Below are positions 47,399-56,019 of a stretch of 64,000 bases of DNA, in pieces. The notes under the pieces were generated by a model. It ran no database searches. It had not been told where the DNA came from and worked only from the letters and a program-made list of their open reading frames with translations. Origin of the DNA: Kappaphycus alvarezii. Taxonomy: Eukaryota > Rhodophyta > Florideophyceae > Gigartinales > Solieriaceae. Each line of letters begins with the position of its first letter. Position 1 is the stretch's first letter. The stretch covers positions 992,001-1,056,000 of the forward strand of contig NADL03000666.1 in NCBI GenBank assembly GCA_002205965.3. Reading direction: 5' to 3'. A program made the position numbers and the translations under genes.

Positions 47399-48540
47399 GG
47401 ATTTTCAAAGTGGCGAAGCTAGGACTCTGGCACTTCAAATCTCCACGAACATGGTACTTCTTCCCGCAGTCCACGCAGACTTCTCCGACGAGTTCCGTCA
47501 GCATTTTTGACTTCTTCCTCTTCGCATCCCGATTAGATTTGCCGTCGTCGCTGTACGTCTTCCGCTTCCTTCCGTTGAAGGGGCGATTCTTTGACAAGTT
47601 TCTGTTCTTCGCCTCTTTGTAAACGGCCTCATGACTACCGAAGAAACTTCTGACTTTATGGTCAACGGTGAATTAAATTTTAGTCCTTGTGACCGGTGTT
47701 ATAGTCCTATTGGTAGTCTGAGCAAGAAAACCGAGTACTTCATCCGCATCATCAAGACTTTAACTGAAATGAAAACCAGAGGAAGCAATGGATTTGGCTA
47801 CATCCTGAGCACCACTCAGCTTCTTGATATTTTCGAGGTGGGCTCAGCATCTCGACAAATATCGTTGAAGCGACCAGTGATCTTCTTTATCGAGAGTTTT
47901 TTATTGCGACTAGAACTCCCGGAAGATCTTGCGATCGAGACAGCAAGCTTTCTGGTACTCAAAGATATCCTCTGTGCCTCATCCAATGTCAATGTGAACT
48001 TTTTCTCAGCGCGTATCGTTCCCTTGCTCCGTTCCTCCGCCATTCCAATAAGTCGGAGCTTGGCGTTGGTAAGGGACGCTTCTGAGAGGAAGTTGTTATT
48101 GAGCAGGTCTATTGCCAGTACTTCGCATATTTGAGATTGACTGGTTGAACAGTCTTCCATCAGGTGTTCGGCGGCGAACCCACGAAACCTTGAGACATAG
48201 CGGTTCAAGTCCTCATTTTTCTTTCGTCTGCAAGAACTGATCTTATTAAAAGAGTCAATGAGGCGCGTAACAACAGAGATTGGAGAGTCTTGCGCGATCA
48301 AGTCTACATTATTTTGGACACTTTTGGTCTGTTCATCCTGATTGTAATCAATCTTGCCTTGTTCCTGTGCCTCGTCGACGAGACTCTACTGAGTTTGGCA
48401 AAGACCTCTGTCACAGGGCTGACGTCCAAGCGTATGGAAACCCGTTTTGTAGAACATTTCTTCTCCTTTCTCTGCAGCGGTTGCAATCAAATCAACCCAG
48501 CTCGCAACCTTCATCCTACACACGAGGAAGTCTTGATCTC
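47286..48540 (-). pseudogene. copia Gag with zinc knuckle, frameshifted
   Basis: Reading starts near 48540 (KVASWVDLIATAAEKGEEM). The 48301-47816 frame contains SVVTRLIDSFNKISSCRRKK, NRYVSRFRGFAAEHLMED and CEVLAIDLLNNNFLSEASLT, typical retrotransposon Gag. After a frame change, 47597-47286 gives a Lys/Arg-rich stretch and a knuckle CVDCGKKYHVRGDLKC (Cys-X2-Cys-X4-His-X6-Cys, two residues longer than the usual CCHC spacing). It packages element RNA in active copies. At least two frameshifts. Confidence 0.65.
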
Positions 48541-48572
48541 TAAGTCCTTCCCTGGGCCCATAGCTGTAGTGT

Positions 48573-49033
48573 GCGCTGTGTCAGCGAGGGGGAGCAAGGA
48601 AGGAAGGCACAGTGAACTTGTACAAAAGCCCGCGGGGTGCCGTTGCAATCCCGTATTTGGTGTTTTTAATTAGGCCGATTGCCGTAGATTGTTGACACAC
48701 AGGTAGGCAGGTAGTCCGATTGACCGTTTTTTGCTATACCTCTGTTGTCCCTCCTATGGCCCCGATCGGGTGGAGAGCTGTGCCTTATATAGCTGCCTTA
48801 TATAGCCGTTCGCATGACAATATACACGTACAGTAGGAGTGGTTTCAGCTCGATAAGTACTGTACTGTATTGCCGATAGCACTATACTGTACTGTACTGT
48901 ACTGTACACCAGTACTGTCAGCTGTCAAATAGGGCACTAGTGATCACAGTCGCCAAGTCACTGTAGTCGTGGCCCGCGATTGGACACGGCCGTTTGTACA
49001 GTATGCACTGTACAGTATGCACTGTACTGTACA
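48573..49033 (-). repeat. 5' LTR of the copia element
   Basis: Larger than its partner (461 versus 384 bp) through an insert after TCAGCGAGGG (AGCAAGGAAGG...), a duplicated TATA block, and longer ACTGT runs. TTATATA occurs at 48785-48791 and 48798-48804 because TGCCTTATATAGC is duplicated. On the minus strand these are tandem TATATAA boxes for the element's promoter. Confidence 0.75.
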
Positions 49034-49124
49034 ACACTGACCACTTGTGCCAATTATTTGATTGGCTTTGGAACATCGGCTAACCTATTTTTCAATCATT
49101 AAAACACCCCAATTTTCCCCTGTA

Positions 49125-51714
49125 CAGAGAAAACTCGGATTTTAGTGACCACTCATTTTAGTGACCATCTGCGGTAGAGTGTCTTTTTGGTCTACAATAT
49201 CATGCGACATGTGTGTTTTAAATCTATGAGTGCACAAATGGATATTAATAGTGACCCATTCCATGACAGTGACTTTTTCCACAGATTGACCCTCGTTTCA
49301 TATACGGTCACTCAAAAAAACCTTATTTTTTAATTAAATTTAACAGATTTAATTTATTTCTCTACTCTTCATTGGACTTAACAAAAAATTCACTGATTCT
49401 GCTTTTACGAGAGGTTTTCTTGCGATATTCCATCACCTTCTGAATTTCAAGGTCAATAATACCAGCAAGGTCTGCTCGTGATCCTTTCAGAAGCTCATGA
49501 TTGGCTGCAACCATTATTTGGAGCTCCTGTGCAAACGCCTCCGCTGCCCTCTGAAACTTAATAATAGATGGTTGGCGGTGCTCCACATCAATTTCTATAT
49601 CTGGTTCCGTATCTGATATATTAAGCGCAGGGAACGTTTCTGAATCCGCCTCTATTGCCGCTGATACGGCTACATCCACAGCATTTCCCTCTTTTACTGG
49701 TTGGCAACAGTCCAGTCCATCCTCTTCGCTCAGAAATGCCTCCACATCCAACTCAGAAAAGCCTTCAATGACCTCCAATTCACCCAATGTGTCCACATCG
49801 TTAATAAATTCCCTCATGTTGTCTTCATTCCATCAATTACAGTTCTCATCTGAATCAATCAACGAGTTTACGGCAGCATCATCCAATGTTTTGAGCCACG
49901 CTTCACCTTCCATTTTGGCATTTTTTGCCCTTAACGTAAAAACAGCCTTTTCTGTACTTAGAGCGGAACCACGTGAAGGCCTAAAAGAGGGTTACACCTT
50001 TGTGATATTCTCGTCACGAATTGATTTCAGTTTCTCCTGTTGAAAAGGGGCCAATATTCCAGTCTTTAACAAACAATTAATAACATCTGACTGAGGGACC
50101 ATATTCCACGCCTTTGCCATCATACGTACAGCATCATAGGTAGTAACGGCTTGCCATATTTTAAAAGTACCGCGTTCTTCCGCTGGAAGCAACATAAGCT
50201 TGTCCACGTATTCAAGTATATGTTCCACGAGAAGCCGTCGAAAGGCGCATTTAAAAGATGTGCCAATGGATGCATCCACCGGCTGTAAACATGAAGTCAT
50301 GTTGGGAGGCAAAAACATGCTAACGACGTTATGATACACGTTGTAGTCAATTGCATGAGCTGAACACTTGTCGACAATGTTGACAAGTGTCCTTCCTTCC
50401 AGTTCGCCAATCTTATCGTACCCTCTCATTGTTATTGCCCACAAATGTTTCGTATTCCAGGCATTACATTGGGACTGATAAAATATCCCCAGATCTCGCA
50501 TCGGATCGAAATGTCGAGGGAAGCTGCGTGGCGTCTTCGATTTTCCAATTACCACTAATGGAGCTTTCCATCCATCAGCGAATACAGTCAGTACTGCTGT
50601 CAATCGATCCTTTACACGCCCATGCGTGGCCGCCCTATTACTAGAGCGAATTGTCCGACTTGGAAACGATCTATACAGCAGTGCCACTTCATCCATATTT
50701 GAGATTTCTTGAATTGGAAACACGGCGAGCTGTTTCTGTAAAGCCAATCGTGCGGAAGCAACCGTTGCTTAAGTGAAGTGACCATTCTGTCCTAGACCCT
50801 TGCTGCTATGCAACGCATTCCGTTTCATGAATTTATCGACCCAGCCATGGATAGCCTTAAACGCCATCAAGCGGTCAATCTTAGCTTGGATCGCAGTGCT
50901 TGAATCTATATCGGCTGTTTCGATACGTTCTGATAGAGATTCCACAAGTTTAGCACGCAACTCAAGGGATATTCGCATGCAGACGTCAGCTCTGAACAGA
51001 AACTCCGCCTTCATATAAACAATTCGCTCCATTATGAACTCATAAAGTGCCTTTTCCAACTCTGGAAACTGTCCCGTTGACATTCTAGACATTTGGCGCA
51101 GTTTCTTGCTGCCATTCGATAAGGCCATTATTTCGGCACTCTTCTTTCTCCAAGCAAACACTGCGGCTTTTGATATGTTTAGTTCTCTGGCTACAGCGGC
51201 ATTTGTGTACGGCTTGTTTGTTTTTGGGTCAGTTTGTGCCGTTCCAAAGGTTCCATCGTTTCGCACCCCAAGAAGGCGGAGCGCCTTTTGCTTCGTCTCA
51301 AAATTGGGTTGCTGTCGTTTTGTCATTGTAAAGGATAGCTGTCGGTTGTGTTATGTGAATGGTAAGGAAGAAGTGTGGAGTGGGTTTGGTAACTGCAATG
51401 CTTGTCGCCTAGTTTTCATTCACCTACTACTGTACATTCAATTACTGAAGGTAACAGGTGTGGATCTGTAACGGTTGTGGATCTGTAACGGTGGGTTATG
51501 TAATACAGTACAGTACAGTACATGGCATGTTATTTAACACACCGTTACAAACTGTAAGTAGTTCATTAGGAATTGATACCTTTATTCTGCCGGTCTGTGG
51601 ACTTGTACACGTGTACACGTCACTTGTTACTATTGTGACCCCCTCAATACAGTGACATAGAAGACTAAATCGCGCCGCTGCAAATAGGGGTCACTAAAAT
51701 GCGAGTTTTCTCTG
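49125..51714 (-). mobile_element. pogo-like (Tc1/mariner superfamily) transposon with complete ends
   Basis: Terminal inverted repeats of 26 bp at 49125-49150 and 51689-51714 differ at one position (start CAGAGAAAACTCG, end ATTTTAGTGACC). TA immediately flanks each end (49123-49124, 51715-51716), the target duplication of this superfamily. Extra subterminal copies occur inside: CATTTTAGTGACC again at 49154-49166, and TGTGGATCTGTAACGGT twice at 51459-51492; such arrays often serve as transposase sites. Size 2590 bp. One minus-strand transposase frame fills most of it. It is inserted 90 bp outside the copia 5' LTR. The near-identical ends imply a fairly young copy. Confidence 0.85.
49362..51326 (-). 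pseudogene. pogo/CENP-B-type DDE transposase, one frame with three stop codons
   Basis: A single frame of 655 codons. Part 1 (51326-50769) has KQKALRLLGVRNDGTFGTAQ, YTNAAVARELNISKAAVFAW (helix-turn-helix) and KAIHGWVDKFMKRNAL (CENP-B-type DNA binding). After a TAA, part 2 (to 49992) has IQEISNMDEVALLYRSFPS (first Asp), VKDRLTAVLTVFADGWKAPL, VNIVDKCSAHAIDYNVYHNV (second Asp) and FLPPNTS-like FLPPNMTSCLQPVDASIGTS, the DDE core. After another TAA the frame stays open (FRPSRGSALSTEKAVFTLRA) to a TGA near 49833-49835. It continues as a Glu/Asp-rich tail (49817-49362). No frameshift separates these parts. The first TAA splits the DNA-binding and catalytic halves, so no full transposase can be made without readthrough. 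The 49992 stop could be the true end, with the rest a separate tail ORF. Confidence 0.8.
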
Positions 51715-51923
51715 TATAACACTCTCCGCTAATTACAGTTTTAATTCATGGGATTTAGGGGATTACAGGACCTGTAAAGTACCGTTATTGGCCAAAAGTC
51801 CCCCGATTTGAAATAAACTGTTCTATATTATTTATGTGTTTTTTGAACTGAAAAACGATCAGCTGAATCTGATGAGAGAATCGTTACCATACCTTTAATC
51901 AGAGACGGTATTTATGCGATACT

Positions 51924-52245
51924 GTGGATCACTGTAAACCTGGTCGCAAACTCGCCCTACGCCTCCCCACTCGCTCAACTGGCCTATCTTCTGCGCCTTT
52001 CACGCCGAACTTCACGTTTCGACATCTGGCGTTTGATTCCCTGGGTGCCACTTCCCCTGGTACAATTGCATTTAGCGAGGAGTTAGTTCCGCGGATCGCG
52101 TCCAAGTGTCACGCGTTATCGCCGCCGTATCTACCAGCGACTGAGTTGCACCCTCTGGTCATCTGTCGCTCACGCTATCCTGTCCCGAGCCCAGATGCAC
52201 ACGGATGACGAGGCGTGCGCAGTCCTCAGTAGATACTGAATGCAT
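51924..52245 (+). repeat. 3'-terminal fragment of the reverse-transcriptase family (copy H)
   Basis: Reads FRHLAFDSLGATSPGTIAFS, EELVPRIASKCHA and, after a frame change, RRRIYQRLSCTLWSSVAHAI. The first part is the FDSLG tail that follows the nuclease-like domain in copies C and D. Direct repeat of 31950-32235. Only the 3' end is present, consistent with 5'-truncated insertion, but no poly(A) is seen after it. Confidence 0.55.
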
Positions 52246-52498
52246 TAAACTTCTTCTGGTCCAGCCGGACCGATATATGCAGAACTGTACTCATCTGCGG
52301 TTCAGTCTTGGACCGCTCAAACCAGAGCGGCAGTTCGCGATAACGGTTTCAAACCTGTCGGATTGCAACTACTCAAGCCTTCGAGCTAAAGGCAGTTCGT
52401 GACAGCTGTTAGCGGCAGCACGTCAGTCCGAGTGAACGGAGAGTTCTTGTTCCAAACCGCAGCTTGAAGACAAAATCAGCCCAAGATACTACGAAGTG

Positions 52499-53435
52499 AT
52501 TTGCGCTTCGTTTTGATCCCCATGCGACCTTCGTCTGCGCCGCCGCCGCCTCTCTCCAACACACGCAACCCGCGTACAACGCCTGACTCGTCCATCGCAA
52601 TCCTCCCCTCCCCCATCATCCTGGTATTCCTTTGCCGCCTCCAAATCCCTTCTACCCACTCTCCAACTGCTCCCGCGCTTGTAGGCCCAAGCAGTACTTC
52701 ATCGAAGTGCTGCGGTCCCTTATCTCGGATATCACGGCCCGTTGTCGCGAGCTAGCCACGCCCGCTGAACCCGCTGAACCCGCCGAACCCCCTCTGCCCC
52801 AACAACCTTCTCCCCCATCTGCTCCCCAAAGCCCCGGTCCTGCCAAACGCTTCCGGCCGTCAGGACATGAACATGGAATTAGCGTCGCCCCAACCGCCTT
52901 CCAACTCGGAATGATAGTTGCCCCACCCACTGAACCTGCCCAACCATCTCGCCCCATTCATTGTCTTTGCTCTCCGCTTTCCTACCCTGCCCATCTCCCA
53001 GACTCTCTTCGACTTCCTTTGCATTCCCTGGTGGCCTATCTCTGCAAGCGGTTCGTTGAGGCTCGCTCTACACAGGCGCGCACTGACCGCCTCCACAAGC
53101 TCATGTCTCTCGCTAAATTGGTTCCGCGCAAGAACCGCCGAGCCGAACCCCACAATTGACATCGCCTCGTCGCCCCCCTCCGGCACAGGATCCGCCTAGC
53201 AGAAGAGGTGCAGTGGTCCCGTCTCCTTGACAAAGCCGCTGACGCCCTCGATGCACTTCTTCACCGCAAAGCAGTTGTTAATCGCTCCCCACAAAACCGC
53301 TGCAAGCGGGCCTTGATCACCTGCTCTCCACACAAAGTCGCCCGAGCCGTCACTGCCGCGGCCTTGGCAGTCCCGCCCACCTTGGCATTTGCAGATAGGC
53401 TCCGCTCCCTCCATCCCGCTCCTTGCTACTCCGTC
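52499..53435 (+). pseudogene. N-terminal part of a reverse-transcriptase family copy (copy F)
   Basis: The frame 52632-53159 begins MPPPNPFYPLSNCSRACRPK, followed by a proline/alanine-rich segment (TPAEPAEPAEPPLPQQPSPP) and SLVAYLCKRFVEARSTQART. It ends at a TGA. The next pieces in another frame (about 53160-53430) read RLAEEVQWSRLLDKAADALD, VARAVTAAALAVPPTL and LRSLHPAP. The last pieces align in order with the sequence just before the RT domain of copy C (ANAGEWEELGKEAMQAHKRR ... LQALHPAP). The copy therefore ends exactly where RT should begin, at the palindrome 53447-53517. Confidence 0.5.
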
Positions 53436-53446
53436 AACGGAACCTC

Positions 53447-53517
53447 TCTCTGCGATCCGCAGCACTCTCAAGCATGCGATCCGCAGCATGCTTGTAGAGT
53501 GCTGCGGATCGCAGAGA
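53447..53517. repeat. Snap-back palindrome, 31-bp arm, 8-nt loop
   Basis: Left arm 53447-53477 (TCTCTGCGATCCGCAGCACT...) pairs with 53486-53517 apart from one extra T. Loop GATCCGCA. TGCGATCCGCAGCA also occurs twice as a direct repeat inside the structure. It caps the truncated reverse-transcriptase copy F. Confidence 0.9.
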
Positions 53518-53529
53518 CGAAAAGAGTGG

Positions 53530-54090
53530 GCCATGAGACAGGAGGGGGCGTACAGACAGTGCACGTGAAACCCTGCCCGATAGTCGCGAACGTCATGCAG
53601 CTGGTGGAAGGTGTTCCGACAGGCCTGTATTTTGGAGTGGAGGAAAGAAGTTGTGAATTGGCAGTCCTCAAGTGGTTAACCAAGTGGTTCAAGGCCTTGG
53701 TGCATTCCTCGATAGGAAAATCGCGGCGGAAAGAGTCCTGTTCGCGATTCGACGTACAAGGGAGTGGATAGTTGGGGAAAAGAAAGGCTCCTACCGGTGT
53801 TCAGTGCCCTGGGCACTAGAGACCAGCGTTCGCCGCCAGCTTGGGACGAACTGCGTTAGTTGGCGGCAGCCGCACTGCATGTTCGTGATCCGGACCAGGG
53901 TGGGCGTATGGTCGGCGAGAAGGGCGAGCATTTGCTTTCGCTACACATATCTGAAGGTATCCTGTGCATTGACCAACACAGGTGCGCTAGTTGGCATAGG
54001 AGAGTGATGGTCAACAATAGACCAATTTCACAGCAGGGCCTCACAAGAAATCTTCAGTTTTTGTGATGCGTACTGTCTAACTATCAAGGT
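53530..54090. other. Unassigned stretch with broken frames
   Basis: Three overlapping plus-strand frames look partly protein-like: KPCPIVANVMQLVEGVPTGL at 53570, then FLDRKIAAERVLFAIRRTRE at 53700, then AAAALHVRDPDQGGRMVGEK at 53860. They may be one decayed gene shifting frame. I recognise no family. Confidence 0.25.
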
Positions 54091-54100
54091 AGTCAGCAAC

Positions 54101-54907
54101 TTGGTTATCGCACGTGAGCCCAATGCTGTGTCTACGCTGAGCGCGTTATCGCTCCAAGACCGCTGCCCGACGCTTGCTACGTGCTGTGGCCCACTGCGCC
54201 CACACCCACTGCGGCAGGGCTGCTCGCTCCTTAGAAACTGCCCGCTTCACCGATGTCATCGACCCACGCTTTTGCTAAGCGCACCGCGATTTCATCCCGC
54301 TCCCCCTCGACCTCTCATTCAAGCCTTTCCATCCACCACTCTCAATGCCCTTGCTGTCAAATCTGCCTTCTTTCCCGCCCTCCACCCTCATCTCCATCGT
54401 TCCGGAATGGGTGCTGAGTGCGCCTCCATGTCTGAGTTTGCCCTTGCTCGAGCCGCCTCCGTTCCCCCTCATCAAATCTTCTACAATTCCCCCGCGAGAA
54501 CACGCTCCCGTATCCAGAAAGCACTCAAAACTCATTTGCATCTCAACGCATATTCACTGAAGGAACTTCAACTCATCGCCCACACTCAACCATCCAAGAC
54601 CTCGCAACGTCACAGCCGGGACCAAGTCAGTATCTCGGCCGCTCCCGTAAACGGAACGACAGGGTTTGAATACGAAATGTCCCCGATGATGTGCAGTCTT
54701 GCATTCTCCGCAGGTCAGCCAGGCAAGGTGAACTACGCTGCGGATTCCCCGACTCTCCTCAAGATCCTCGAAGTGCTTCGCAATGAGATCCTTGGTGCTC
54801 GTCTCTCTACACACGATCCGATTTCATCGATGAGCCACCCACGGTCGAATGGCAAGTCGGCGGTTGAATTGCGGCCGCCCGTGAGGTTGGAAACCTTAAC
54901 ACCATAG
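54101..54907 (+). pseudogene. Decayed PLP-dependent (fold-type III) decarboxylase fragment
   Basis: The 268-codon frame includes about 100 residues (roughly 54320-54620) that follow the ornithine/diaminopimelate decarboxylase pattern. ALAVKSAFFPAL corresponds to the YAVKAN segment with the PLP-binding Lys. HRSGMGAECASMSEFALARA matches the G-x-G-x-(D/E)-x-A-S-x-x-E-(L/I) block. ASVPPHQIFYNSPARTRSRI matches the P-x-x-x-I-(I/V)-(F/Y)-x-(N/S)-P-x-K-T block, and HLNAYSLKELQLIA the D-S-x-x-E-L block with Asn and Tyr variants. Family enzymes have about 400 residues; the C-terminal beta-barrel domain with the Cys-D-x-x-D motif is not seen. Sequence outside this block is not recognisable, and the upstream part continues in another frame. 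Probably a captured or decayed gene piece between retroelement copies; which amino acid it once acted on is open. Confidence 0.45.
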
Positions 54908-55024
54908 CCTGTGATATTACCATGGGAAATCACAAGGCCATAGCAGGAGCCATCACCCGCCTAATCGACGCAGCAGCGGCCACGCTACCAAGAGGAGATA
55001 CCTTTGTAGGGAGCTTTGTTTCAT

Positions 55025-55108
55025 CAAATGTGGGCACTCCGTGTAAAACTATGAATAGTTTTACACGGAGTAAACTATTCATAGTTTTACACGGAGTGCC
55101 CACATTTG
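55025..55108. repeat. Perfect snap-back palindrome, 37-bp arms, 10-nt loop
   Basis: Arms 55025-55061 and 55072-55108 are exact inverted copies (left begins CAAATGTGGGCACTCCGTGT). The loop TACACGGAGT is itself a direct repeat of sequence inside the right arm. It is the longest perfect inverted repeat in the window. Confidence 0.95.
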
Positions 55109-55750
55109 GTACCGTCAAACGACGAAACCGACGGGCCCCTAGGAGAAGAATCCCATTCCAGCGACAACCAATACGCCTTCTCGGATGCACAGGACCACCC
55201 GAGCGGAGTATCGGAGCCAGCCATTCCGGCACGTGCCCACCTAAACATAGTCACAGACACCCGCGCGATTTAATGGGATACCGGAACCCGGCGCAGTCAG
55301 GGTGGAACCCGAATGCACCACGCCACCGATGATATTGCAATAACCACGCCTCCGCAAACGGCGGAACCTTCGCCTGCCAACCTTGGGATTGCGAAACCGA
55401 AGGAAACAGACGCTGCCCAGCGGCTGAAACAAACCAAGCCCAATGTTCCTGGAATCCCCTCCATGAAAACAGCAGAAAACGAGCGACGCACGAATCGCAT
55501 CCGTACCCCGTCGCAGCGCACGGAGGAGACGCAGATTGCGAAGGTACAACTTTACCTCGCTCCCCCACTGGGATAGCGGGCAAGCAACCCATCCCGCCAT
55601 CCTGGGATTCATTCCTCACTCCTTTCTCCCCTCCCCATATCGACACTCATGGTGTCCTTCTCCGAATGCAACGAATGATCCACGCCAATTGCGCCCCTAC
55701 CATCGGTCAGCGATGCACTGCACATCCCGTTGAGGCCTTCGGATTTCTTC

Positions 55751-55960
55751 GACCGCATGCCCGTGAATTGCATGCAGATTCTCGCCATATTGCTCATACA
55801 GCTCTTCCGCAATGCGGCGAACGCGCCGAATGCTGATGCAGTCCACACTGGCGCAGAGTTGAGTAATATCCTTGACCGCATACCCATGAACTGCACGCAC
55901 AATCTCGCCATACTACTCAAACGGCTTTTTCGCACCGCTGCTAATGCACTGAATGCATAC
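55751..55960 (+). repeat. Diverged 123-bp tandem repeat (41 codons)
   Basis: GACCGCATGCCCGTGAATTG at 55751 recurs as GACCGCATACCCATGAACTG at 55874. Similarity continues through CTCGCCATA and GCNNTTNNNCGCAANGC-like blocks. A weaker third unit may precede 55751. The period is a multiple of three and both strands are open across it: plus reads NCMQILAILLIQLFRNAANA then NCTHNLAILLKRLFRTAANA; minus reads RRIAEELYEQYGENLHAIHG. It is probably a repetitive coding remnant, but the true strand is uncertain. Confidence 0.55.
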
Positions 55961-56019
55961 CGCCTCTCTCCGAATACACCTCCCCACCGCAGTCTTTTGA
56001 CGCTTACTGCGCGGGGAAG

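Larger units (their letters stand above)
42141..49033 (-). mobile_element. Ty1/copia LTR retrotransposon, minus strand, decayed
   Basis: Two direct, diverged LTRs (42141-42524 and 48573-49033) enclose gag, protease, integrase, reverse transcriptase and RNase H remnants in copia order on the minus strand. Total about 6.9 kb. Integrase precedes RT, which separates copia from gypsy. Several frameshifts break pol. No 5-bp target duplication is apparent (TATTA versus ACACT), in keeping with an old insertion. Confidence 0.8.

Noticed and set aside
25040-51326. Alternative genetic code (stop reassignment)
   Set aside because: Both TAA and TGA interrupt transposase frames, frameshifts are also present, and the intact secreted-protein gene has no internal stops, so decay explains it better.
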